Assembly: GCF_039969785.1 (NCBI RefSeq)
Contig: NZ_JBDVNC010000031.1
Coordinates: 1-64,000 of the forward strand
DNA length: 64,000 nucleotides
Source of the DNA: Shimia sp039969785
GTDB lineage: Bacteria; Pseudomonadota; Alphaproteobacteria; Rhodobacterales; Rhodobacteraceae
Reading direction: 5' to 3'
A model generated the notes under the pieces. The model made no database searches. It had not been told where the DNA came from and saw only the letters and a program-made list of their open reading frames with translations. The translations under genes and the position numbers were made by a program. Below are positions 16,732 through 25,397 of this stretch, in pieces (position 1 is the stretch's first letter; every line of letters begins with the position of its first letter).

Positions 16732-18066
16732 ATGAAAAAGAACCCGTTCACCACAGCCGCAGTGGGTGCGACTGTTGCATCTGGACTGGCTACCACTGCG
16801 ATGGCGGATGGTCATGCAACAGACCTGACATTGTGCTGGGCCGCGTGGGATCCAGCAAATTCATTGATCGAGCTGAGCAAGGATTTCGAAGAACAGTCCG
16901 GCCACAGGATGAATTTCGAATTCGTGCCTTGGACCAGATTTGCAGATCGCATGTTCAACGAGCTGAACTCGGGCGGGCAGCTGTGTGACCTAATGATTGG
17001 TGACAGCCAATGGATCGGTGGGGGCGCTGAAAACGGCCACTACGTGAAATTGAACGACTTCTTCGATGCCAGTGGTATCAGCATGGATGACTTCTTGCCC
17101 GCGACTGTGACGGGCTACGCTGAATGGCCAAAAAACACGCCAAACTACTATGCACTGCCTGCTTATGCAGACGTTGTAGGCTGGACATACCGCAAGGATT
17201 GGTTTGAGCGCCCAGAGCTTCAGGCAGAATTTCTGGACACCTACGGGTACGCGCTGGCCGCTCCTGAAGCGCTGGGTCAATTGAAAGACATAGCATCTTT
17301 CTTCCAGGGTCGCGACATTGATGGCACGACTGTTTACGGTGCTGCGATCTACACCGAACGTGGGTCCGAGGGCATCTCAATGGGTGTTACCAACGCGCTC
17401 TATAACTTTGGTTTCGAATACGAGAACCCCGATCAGCCTTACGATCTGGATGGTTTCGTAAATTCAAAAGGTGCTGTTGCAGGTCTGGAGTTCTACAAGG
17501 AACTTTACGAAGCGGGCACACCTCCGGGATCATCCAACTGGTACATGGGTGAAAACATTGACGCCTATCGTTCGGGTCAGGTTGCCATGCAGATGAACTT
17601 TGCCTTCGTTTGGCCGGGCGTCGAATCTGACGAAACTGTCGGTGGCGGCAATTCCGGTTTTTTCCCCAACCCTGCAGGTCCGGCGGGCCAATTCGCACAG
17701 CTTGGCGGTCAAGGTATTTCGGTTGTTGCCTATTCGGAAAAGCAGGACGCTGCATTGGAATACATCCAATGGTTTGCACAGCCTGAAATCCAGCAACGCT
17801 GGTGGGATTTGGGTGGTGCATCTGCACTGCGTGCGGTTGTCGAAGCCCCTGAATTCGCAACAAGCCAGCCATATGCGCAGACGTTCCTTGATAGCATGGC
17901 GATCGTGAAGGATTTCTGGGCAGAGCCTGCCTATGCGGACCTTTTGATCGCCACACAAGAGCGCATGCACAACTACGTCATTGCTGGCGAAGGCACGGCC
18001 CAAGAGGCCCTTGACGGTTTGGTTCGTGATTGGATCGAAGTGTTCGAGGACGAAGGCAAACTTTAA
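16732..18066 (+). CDS. Sugar/polyol ABC transporter substrate-binding protein (family 1)
   Basis: A 444-residue secreted binding protein; the signal peptide ends at AMA (residue 25) before DGHATDL. The body has CUT1-type features: DFEEQSGHRMNFEFVPW, CDLMIGDSQWIG, a Trp/Tyr-rich binding region (NYYALPAYADVVGWTYRKDWF), and YSEKQDAALEYIQWFAQPE. A strong GGAGGAG precedes the ATG. It heads an operon of two permeases, a small membrane protein, two ATPases, dihydroxyacetone kinase and fructose-bisphosphatase, suggesting a polyol, triose or ketose ligand. Unlike the genes after it, this one is uninterrupted. Confidence 0.87.
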   Translation: MKKNPFTTAAVGATVASGLATTAMADGHATDLTLCWAAWDPANSLIELSKDFEEQSGHRMNFEFVPWTRFADRMFNELNSGGQLCDLMIGDSQWIGGGAENGHYVKLNDFFDASGISMDDFLPATVTGYAEWPKNTPNYYALPAYADVVGWTYRKDWFERPELQAEFLDTYGYALAAPEALGQLKDIASFFQGRDIDGTTVYGAAIYTERGSEGISMGVTNALYNFGFEYENPDQPYDLDGFVNSKGAVAGLEFYKELYEAGTPPGSSNWYMGENIDAYRSGQVAMQMNFAFVWPGVESDETVGGGNSGFFPNPAGPAGQFAQLGGQGISVVAYSEKQDAALEYIQWFAQPEIQQRWWDLGGASALRAVVEAPEFATSQPYAQTFLDSMAIVKDFWAEPAYADLLIATQERMHNYVIAGEGTAQEALDGLVRDWIEVFEDEGKL

Positions 18067-18113
18067 CGTTCCTCCCTGTCGGATGGCCTTTCACGAGGGT
18101 TATCCAGACACCC

Positions 18114-18143
18114 GCACCAGCCGATTTTCGGATCGGCTGGTGC
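18114..18143 (+). terminator. Perfect 12-bp hairpin between binding-protein and permease genes
   Basis: GCACCAGCCGAT (18114-18125) and ATCGGCTGGTGC (18132-18143) form a perfect stem with a 6-base loop, followed by T-rich sequence. Its place after the binding-protein gene suggests partial termination or 3' protection that keeps binding protein in excess. Confidence 0.65.
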
Positions 18144-18195
18144 ATGTTTCAATTTTTGGTTGCGCGGGCGACATACCGCGACAAGGACACACACC

Positions 18196-19144
18196 ATGAC
18201 CCCTTCCTCCATAGAGACGGCGGCGGCGAAAACGCCCGACAGTCTGGCCAAGCGTATTCGCGGGCTGTCTGATCGGACAATCGCGTGGATATTCGTGGCC
18301 CACACGATTTTCTTACTGCTGGCCGTGAATATCTTTCCGTTGATCTGGACAATCCGTCTGAGCTTTACCAATTTTCGGGTGAACCGCCCTAACAATGACG
18401 TCGAATGGGTTGGTTTGCGCAACTACGAACGCATTCTGAACGACCCTGACGTCTGGAACACGATGCAGGCGACCGCGCACTTCCTGATCTGGACGATCAC
18501 GTTGCAGGTGTTGATCGGATTTGCGCTGGCCTATCTGATTAACAAGAAATTTCGCGGAAACGATATGTGGACGACGATCATTGTGTTCCCGATGATGCTT
18601 TCACCCGCAGTTGTCGGCAATTTCTGGACGTTTCTTTACCAACCACAAATTGGCCTGTTCAACTACGTGGTCGCGTTCTTTACAGGGGTCGATCCCGCAA
18701 GCTTTTCGATGATCGGCGATGTGCATCTGGCCCCTTGGGCGATTGTGATTGCTGATACCTGGATGTGGACGCCGTTTGTGATGTTGATCTGTTTGGCGGG
18801 GCTGCGATCCATCCCTGACAGCATATATGAGGCAGCCGAATGTGATCGTGCATCCAAATGGCGCCAGTTCTGGACCATCACCATCCCTATGGCGCTGCCA
18901 TTCCTGATGCTGGCCGTGTTGTTCCGCGGGATCGAGAATTTCAAGATGTTCGATCTGGTCGTGCAACTAACGGGCGGGGGGGCCGGGCAGCACCACGACC
19001 CTGACATCTATCGATCTAAAACGAGAAGCGTTTGAGAAATGGCGCACGGGCTATTCGAGTTCCTATGCCGTCATTCTTTTTGTGACCGTCTTTGGCCTCG
19101 CATCGATCTACGTCAAAGCCCTGAACAAGGTAAAAGAAAGATGA
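18196..19144 (+). pseudogene. Sugar/polyol ABC transporter permease 1, frameshifted
   Basis: A MalF/UgpA-like inner-membrane permease of about 315 residues before damage. Six helices and the ATPase-contact loop with its EAA-like motif (YEAAECDRASKWRQFWTITIPMALP) are readable. At 18976-18982 a run of seven G follows LTG; with six G the frame would continue as GGGPGSTTTLTSI and end KALNKVKER at the TGA at 19142-19144. The extra G moves translation into an early stop at about 19035 and deletes the last helix region. The ATG at 18196 has AAGGA eight bases upstream. The restored stop overlaps the next permease's ATG. A sequencing error in the homopolymer cannot be excluded. Confidence 0.8.
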
Positions 19145-20078
19145 GTTTTTCAGTCACAGAGCCCACCAAGGCACCAAGTGGTTTGCTGGCGTTTTCGTAG
19201 TTCTCTACGCGGTCATCACGCTCGTTCCCCTCATTTGGATCGTCGCCACGGGTTTCAAATCGCCTGCAGATTCAATTGCGTATCCACCCGTCATAGTCTT
19301 CGAACCGAGCTTGGAAGGCTACGTGAACCTGTTCACTGAACGCACGCGTGCAACACCTGACATGCTTGAGGCGGCGGGCCCTGCCGAAACATGGTATGAC
19401 AAGATCACGCGCGAACGCGGCACGGTTATTTCTGGGCCGTCACGCTATGGTGAGCGGTTCCTAAATTCGGTCATCATCGGGTTTGGATCGACGCTCTTGT
19501 GCATGGTTCTGGGTACGATGGCGGCATATGCGTTCAGCGGCTTTAAGGTCCCGCTAAAGGACGATTTGCTGTTTTTCATCCTGTCCACGCGGATGATGCC
19601 ACCTATCACGGTCGCGATCCCGATCTTCTTGATGTTCCGAAATTTGGGGATGAACGACACACACCTTGGGATGATCCTGCTTTATACGGCGGTGAACCTG
19701 TCGCTGTCGGTCTGGTTACTGAAAGGGTTCATCGACGAGATCCCGATTGAATACGAAGAAGCGGCCTTGATTGATGGTTACACGCGGTTTCAGGCGTTTT
19801 ACAAAGTGGTCCTGCCGCAAGCGGCCACAGGCATCGCATCAACAGCCATTTTCTGCCTGATCTTTGCGTGGAATGAGTATGCCTTCGCGGTTCTGCTGAC
19901 ATCCGGCACTGCACGAACTGCACCACCTTTCATTCCGACAATCATCGGCACCAGCGGCAAGGATTGGCCTGCGGTGGCGGCGGGCGCGACGATTTTCCTC
20001 GTGCCGGTCATGGTCTTCACCATCCTGTTGCGTAAGCACCTCTTGCGCGGGATCACATTCGGAGCGGTTCGCAAATGA
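19141..20078 (+). pseudogene. Sugar/polyol ABC transporter permease 2, frameshifted near its start
   Basis: A MalG-like permease of about 312 residues. From the ATG at 19141 (overlapping the end of permease 1) the frame reads MSFSVTEPTKAPSG and then hits a TAG at 19198. One base is missing around 19168-19177; restoring it gives KWFAGVFVVLYAVITLVPL, the expected first helix, and the frame then runs clean to 20078. The EAA-type loop (EYEEAALIDGYTRFQAFYKVVLPQA) and C-terminal helices are intact. The next gene's ATG overlaps its stop. As written, the gene could make only a short peptide. Confidence 0.8.
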
Positions 20079-20263
20079 TGAACTTCGTAAACGGCTTACT
20101 GCGATTGCGCCGTGGTCCTTGGGAAATGCTGGCGACCATTCTGATCGCGCTAGGGGTCATCATGCTGATGCAACCTTTCGCAATCGGACTTTACACCTTT
20201 TCCTTCATTGTCACCCTTGTCGGCACGGTGATGTTCATCATCGTCAGTCACTTTCCGGAGTAA
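20075..20263 (+). CDS. Small membrane protein embedded in the ABC operon
   Basis: A 62-residue protein with a short basic N-terminus (LLRLRRGPWEM) and two predicted membrane helices (about 18-37 and 41-59). It overlaps the permease 2 stop by 4 bases and ends 3 bp before the first ATPase gene, so it was translationally coupled to the transporter. Small membrane subunits occur in some alphaproteobacterial polyol importers, for example GlpU of the rhizobial glycerol system, but this sequence does not look like GlpU. Its role is unknown; it may assist assembly of the permease pair. The reading frame is intact. Confidence 0.65.
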   Translation: MMNFVNGLLRLRRGPWEMLATILIALGVIMLMQPFAIGLYTFSFIVTLVGTVMFIIVSHFPE

Positions 20264-20266
20264 CCC

Positions 20267-21363
20267 ATGGCACAAATTAGAATTGAAAACGTGCGAAAGG
20301 ATTTCGGGTCGTTCAACGCGGTGAAATCTTCGACGTTCACGATTGAAGATGGAGAATTTTTCATGCTGCTCGGACCGTCTGGTTGCGGCAAGACCACAAC
20401 GCTGCGGATGATGGCGGGTTTGGAATTACCAACATCGGGCGAAGTATATATCGACGGAGAAGAGGTTGGCATGAAGCCTGCGTCCCAGCGCGACATCGCG
20501 TTCGTGTTCCAAATGTTCGCGCTTTATCCGCATATGAATGTGGGCAAAAACATCAGCTATCCATTGCGATCCCAAGGGATGCCCGCCGCGCAGGTGAAAC
20601 AGAAGGTCAGCGAGATTGCCGAGATCCTCGGCATCTCGACATTTTGAACAAGCCTGTCGGTGGTTTGTCTGGCGGGGATCGGCAGCGCGTTGCCCTAGGT
20701 CGGGCGATCGTAGGTGACCCCAAGGCGTTCTTTATGGACGAACCACTTGGCGCGTTGGACGCTGAATTTCGTGAACATATGTCCGAAGAACTACGCGCCT
20801 TACATGATCGCATGAACGCCACGACAGTCTACGTGACTCACGATCAACTTGAAGCCATGCAGATGGGCGACAAAATCGTGGTGATGAACCACGGGTCGGT
20901 CGAACAATTTGGAGTGCCCCAAGATATCTATGATTGGCCCGCGACAAAATTCGTGGCGCAGTTTATCGGCTCTCCTCCAATGAATTTCCTCGATTTTCGC
21001 GGGATGATAGGCAAGGGCGGTGGCGAGGTGCGCCTGAATGAAACCCCGATGAGCGTGCCGAAAAGCATTGATGAGGCCAATGGCGAGTTGTCGTTCGGTG
21101 TACGTCCTGAGCATGTGAAGCTGGACGATACGGCCCCGTATCGAGGGCGAGTTAAAGCGACAGAATACCTTGGTACTACGCAGATCGTAACGCTAGAAAC
21201 GGCCAATGGTGACCTAAATGCGCGCGTGGCAAGTTCTGACAAAGTCCCTGTCGGGGAGCAGACGGGGCTTACGTTTGACACGCGCACGATTACACTTTTT
21301 GACGCTAAGACAGGTGCGGCACTTCGCTCGCAAGCCAATGAAGGATTGCTGATCCATGGCTGA
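20267..21363 (+). pseudogene. Sugar/polyol ABC transporter ATPase 1 (MalK-like), frameshifted
   Basis: An ATPase of about 365 residues when repaired. Residues 1-124 contain Walker A GPSGCGKTT and the Q-loop region FVFQMFALYPH, then a TGA stops the frame at 20645. One base is missing at about 20639-20641; with it restored the sequence continues HILNKPVGGLSGGDRQRVALGRA, then Walker B FFMDEPLGALD, the switch His in YVTHDQLEAM and a C-terminal TOBE-type domain ending at 21363. The gap to the small membrane gene is 3 bp, and the stop overlaps the second ATPase's ATG. As read, the signature and Walker B motifs are uncoupled from Walker A, so the gene is inactive. Confidence 0.82.
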
Positions 21364-22350
21364 AGTGACGCTAACGAACATCTCGAAGTCGTACGGCCCA
21401 CAGGTCGCGTTAGATGAAGTAAGCATGACCATTCCAGACGGTGCGTTTGTAGTTTTGCTTGGACCGACAGGTGCTGGCAAGACGACGACGCTGCGAATGG
21501 TGTCGGGCTTGGACAAGCCTGATATAGGCGCTGTCAAGATCGGGGGCAGTGATGTTGCGTCTTTCATACCGGCCCAGCGGGATGTGGCGATGGTGTTCCA
21601 GCAATACTCGCTCTATCCGCATTTGACTGTTCGCCAAAATCTCGAATTCCCGTTGAAATCCCCAATCCTGCAAACACCGCGGGCTGAGATTGACCGCAAG
21701 GTTGGTGCCGTGGCCGAGGTTTTGCAGATCAACCACAAGCTGGACAACAAAGCGACGGCGCTGTCGGGCGGCGAGATGCAGCGTGTTTCAATCGGGCGGG
21801 CTTTGGTGCGTGAACCGTCCGTTTATTTGATGGACGAACCGCTGAGCTCGCTGGATGCGAAGCTGCGGTCCGATTTGCGTATTGAACTAAAAAGCATTCA
21901 GGCGGATTCAGGGGCAACCATGCTGTACGTAACCCATGATCAGACCGAGGCAATGACGATGGCAACCCATGTCGGCGTTCTTGACAATGGCAAGCTGGTT
22001 CAGTTCGGAAACCCGCGTGATATCTACGAAAATCCAGTAAGCACTTATGCAGCCAGTCGTTTGGGGCAACCGCGTATCAATGTTTTGCCGTCGGATGTGT
22101 TCGGGGGCGCGCCCAAAAATGCGACCCATATCGGGTTGCGCCCGAACAGATCATGCAAGGCGAGGGCGAAGATAGCTTCGTGCAACGCGTTGAACATCTG
22201 GGCGATCAGACCCGATTGCACCTGTCGTTCAAGTCACACGACCTGATAACGGTGACGGAGGCGCATACGACCCTAAAAGAGGGCGATATCATCCAGATCC
22301 GCCCTGAAAAAGCGTTCTATTTTGACGCTTCTGGCGCACGTCTTTCGTAG
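21356..22350 (+). pseudogene. Sugar/polyol ABC transporter ATPase 2 (MalK-like), frameshifted in the C-terminal domain
   Basis: About 331 residues when repaired. Walker A GPTGAGKTT, signature LSGGEMQRVSIGRAL, Walker B YLMDEPLSSLD and the switch His in YVTHDQTEAM are all in frame, so the nucleotide-binding domain is complete. At about 22139-22146, after THIGLRP, one base is missing; restoring it gives EQIMQGEGEDSFVQ and the normal regulatory domain to 22350. Without it the tail is replaced by about 35 unrelated residues. It starts within the end of ATPase 1. Two different ATPases per importer is the pattern of rhizobial GlpST-type polyol transporters. Confidence 0.8.
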
Positions 22351-22360
22351 GAGAAAACCC

Positions 22361-23962
22361 ATGAAACAGTTTATCAATGCCAAGCAGGACATGGTGACCG
22401 AAGCGATTGATGGTACAATTGCCGCATCGGGTGGATCACTGACATGTCTGGACGGCTATCCACATATCCGCGTAGCCATGCGTGCGGATTGGGACAAATC
22501 ATAGGTCGCGTTGGTGTCGGGCGGCGGGTCTGGTCATGAACCTGCACATGCAGGTTTCGTGGGCGAAGGCATGTTGACGGCTGCCGTTTGTGGCGATGTG
22601 TTTGCATCCCCATCCGTGGACGCCGTCTTGGCCGCGATCTTGGCAGTGACAGGGCCTGCGGGCTGTCTGCTTATCGTCAAAAATTACACCGGTGACCGGT
22701 TGAATTTCGGTTTGGCCGCGGAACGGGCGCGGGCGTTTGGTCATAAGGTCAGCGTGGTCATCGTGGATGATGACGTGGCACTGCCTGATCTGCCACAGTC
22801 ACGCGGGCTTGCGGGCACGCTGTTTGTGCACAAGATCGTAGGTGCGATGGCCGCGAGCGGCGCGAACCTTGACGCTTGCACAATTGCGGCCAAGCGGGTG
22901 ATTTCATCTACACGCAGCATCGGGCTGTCATTGGATACCTGTTCTGTTCCTGGATCTCTGAAAGAGGACCGCATTCCGCCGGGCATGGCCGAACTGGGCC
23001 TTGGTATTCATGGCGAAGCGGGCGTTGAACAGGTCGCATCGGCAGGCGCACTCGATGCCATTGCCAAGGTGACAGAAAAACTGAGCGCGGACATGCCAAG
23101 GACGCCGCATGTGGTGTTGATCAACAACCTTGGCGGGGCGTCCTGTTTGGAAATGGCCATTTTGACGGACGGCCTTTTATCGTCAGATTTCGGCCAACAT
23201 ATCCGCTTGGTCGTGGGGCCAAGCGCGATGATGACTGCCCTTGATATGCACGGGTTTTCGATTTCGGTTTGCGAACTGGCGGACGGGGATGAAAAGTTCT
23301 TGAGAGAAGCAGCCAATGTGCTTGCTTGGCCGGGTTGCCGCGCGGTCACCAAGCCTTTGGTACTCCCGCTTCCCGATGGTTTGACACCAATTCGAGCGCC
23401 TGCATCGGCACATGCACCAACCAAGGCATTTCTGACGAACTGCTGTGATGTGCTGATTGCGGCCGAGGGTGACTTGAATCTGCTAGATGCGAAATCTGGG
23501 GATGGTGACACTGGGTCCACATTGGCGGGCGCGTCTCGTGCTTTGATTGAGGCCATGGATACGCTGCCTTTGGCGGATCATACACAACTCTACCGTTCCA
23601 TCGGGCTGGAACTCAGCCAGGCCATGGGTGGTTCGTCAGGTGTCCTGCTTGCCATTTTCTTCGCGGCAGCGGGGGATGCATCATCATCTGGCCAGACGAT
23701 GCGCGATGCTTTGATTGCCGGGCTTGACCGGATGCGTCAAATCGGTGGCGCTAATCCAGGTGATCGGACCATGGTTGACGCATTGTTACCTGCTTTGGGG
23801 TCTTTGAATGATGGTTTGCCTGCGGCTGCGAAGGCGGCGCGCAAGGGGGCCGATTACACGGCATCTTTGACGTCAGCAAAAGCGGGCCGCGCGAGCTATA
23901 TCAATGCGGAGCAGCTAGACGGTCATATTGAGCCCGGTGCAGAAGCTGTGGCGCCTGTTTGA
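22361..23962 (+). pseudogene. dhaK: Dihydroxyacetone-kinase-type (DhaK-DhaL fusion) gene with an in-frame amber codon
   Basis: The single-chain ATP-dependent type, about 533 residues. The DhaK half contains SGGGSGHEPAHAGFVG and the substrate-binding His in LGLGIHGEAG; the DhaL half has the ATP/Mg motif KSGDGDTGST and MGGSSGVLLA. Codon 48 (22502-22504) is TAG at a position where relatives have a Lys before VAL(I/V)SGGGSG, a one-base change from AAG. The frame is otherwise open to 23962. Re-initiation at the TTG at 22511 would lose the first 50 residues. Homologues phosphorylate dihydroxyacetone or erythrulose, which fits a polyol catabolic operon. Confidence 0.83.
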
Positions 23963-24306
23963 GCATCTGGCCAGCCGACACGTCGACCACAACACTAAGT
24001 GATTGCCTTGCCCGTCAAGGGTACGAGCCGGCCCTTGCTGACTTGGTCGAACGTAGCGCAAGCGCAAGTTGGTCGGTGTCGCAACTGGTCAGCGTCAGTG
24101 CACTGCAGGGCAATCAAGGGGCGACAGTTCAAGTAAACCCTCAAGGCAAAGTGCAAAAGCCGCTCGGTATTTTGGCGAACGAGGTTTTTGCACGCTTGTG
24201 TGGGCCCAACGAACAGCTTGCGGCATTGATTTCGGAAGAAGTGGAAGTGATCACGTGGCTTAGGCCTGCGTCCAAGGACGTATTCGTGCTGGCCTATGAT
24301 CCGCTA
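23959..24306 (+). pseudogene. fbp: N-terminal fragment of class 1 fructose-1,6-bisphosphatase
   Basis: About 115 codons, beginning at a TTG that overlaps the kinase stop, resemble class 1 FBPase: TLSDCLARQG, GATVQVNPQGKVQKPLGILANEVF, a metal-site-like ISEEVE, and FVLAYDPL followed by SN where the family has DPLDGSSN. The sequence then diverges and runs into an IS30 transposase remnant, so the C-terminal two thirds and the complete active site are gone. An FBPase behind a triose/tetrulose kinase would channel triose phosphates into hexose phosphate. The recognition rests on the spacing and order of several short motifs. Confidence 0.6.
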
Positions 24307-24790
24307 TCGAATCGTCGAACTTGGATGTTTGTTTGCAACGGAAAGACGCGGTCACTGGCCTTGTGCGCATACCGAGGTTTGCGCTTCCGTCGACGCTCAG
24401 CCAGTTTACGTCCCAGCTCCTGAAACAGGCCGTCCTTCGAATAGGCGTACTGATAGATCGTCTCGTGAAAAATCCGATAAGGTGTTCGCGTCGCGATCTT
24501 TAAACTCCCGGCGGTTTGCTCTGGTGACCGGCCGCTCTTCAGCTTGGCGATGACTTCCTCTCGCAAGTCCACATTTTGCACCAGCTTGCGGCGTTTGAAG
24601 TGAAGCCAATCCGCCAGCGTCTGCGCCATCACATGCCAGTTGCCATCGGCCTGTGTAACTTCCGTATCATGCCACCAGTTATGTTTAATCTCACGATGAA
24701 TTGTCGGCCGGTCGCGGCCAAGCGTTTCCGCGACCTATGTCTTCCTGGCTTTTGCCTGAAGCCTCGTCGCTAAGACTCTGTCCAAGGGCT
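24300..24790 (-). mobile_element. IS30-family transposase remnant
   Basis: On the minus strand from about 24770 down to 24300 the sequence reads as the N-terminal and middle part of an IS30-type transposase: DRPTIHREIKHNWWHDTEV, WLHFKRRKL, VIAKLKSGRSPEQTAG, FHETIYQYAYSKDG, and ERRRKRKPRYAHK. A frame change occurs near 24738 and the DDE catalytic core is absent. Its truncated left edge abuts the broken fructose-bisphosphatase, so insertion or recombination here probably ended the polyol operon. I could not define terminal inverted repeats. Confidence 0.7.
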
Positions 24791-24911
24791 AGCCAGCCGT
24801 TAAACCGCCGGCCAGACTGGTCAGAAGTCGAGCACGAGAGGTGTTTCTCCACGACTATGCGAAAAGTGAGATCAAGTATTGCTGCCGTGCATCCGCGCGC
24901 GTGGGCGACAC

Positions 24912-25277
24912 TCAAGGCGAACAGGACCAGACTTTAATCTGGCACCCGCCCCCATTTTGATAGCAATAGCCAATCGCGTTATCCTCGGCCAGACCGCGTG
25001 AATTGCCCCAGCCAAAGCCCCAGTTGCCCTGATTGCCCTCAGCCATCGCACCACAAGTGTTGTAGAACGTCTTAACGTTATTGCAGTCCCATTCACATTC
25101 GCTCTGCAACGCGTTGACGGCGTCCTGCTCAGAATACTGGCCCCAGGAAAACCCCCACGCGCCGTTTGGACCGATCCCTACCGCGCCCCAGCAATATTCG
25201 TAACCGCACTGACCGGCCATCGCCATGCTCGGCATCGCCAATGCCATCATTGCCAACTTGAGTGTTCTTAAATTCAT
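24912..25277 (-). CDS. Small secreted DUF4189-family protein
   Basis: 121 residues from the ATG at 25277. A signal peptide (MNLRTLKLAMMALAMPSMAMA) precedes a mature domain rich in Cys, Gly and Trp. Two similar halves, YCWGAVGIGPNGAWGFSWGQYSEQDAVNAL with later NTCGAMAEGNQGNWGFGWGNSRGLAEDNAI, match the duplicated DUF4189 pattern, with cysteines likely forming disulfides. A longer upstream start is possible but would bury the signal peptide. It lies downstream of gltB beyond a terminator, so it needs its own promoter. The function of the family is not established to my knowledge. Confidence 0.75.
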   Translation of the reverse strand: MNLRTLKLAMMALAMPSMAMAGQCGYEYCWGAVGIGPNGAWGFSWGQYSEQDAVNALQSECEWDCNNVKTFYNTCGAMAEGNQGNWGFGWGNSRGLAEDNAIGYCYQNGGGCQIKVWSCSP

Positions 25278-25341
25278 TTGCGTGTGTCCCCTAGTTTCAA
25301 TACCAGTATGGGGCAAATTCGAAAAATTCCAAAGCACACAT

Positions 25342-25376
25342 AAAAAAGACCCCACAGCCAACGGTCGCAGGGTCTT
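25342..25376 (-). terminator. Rho-independent terminator of gltB
   Basis: On the minus strand AAGACCC pairs with GGGTCTT across a loop and is followed by TTTTTA, a textbook intrinsic terminator just after the gltB stop. Confidence 0.85.
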
Positions 25377-25397
25377 GTTGTCTTGCTGAAGGGCCGC

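Noticed and set aside
18976..18982. Phase-variable switch in the G7 run of permease 1
   Set aside because: Only seven G, and the four downstream genes are broken by unrelated lesions, so switching this run would not restore the operon.
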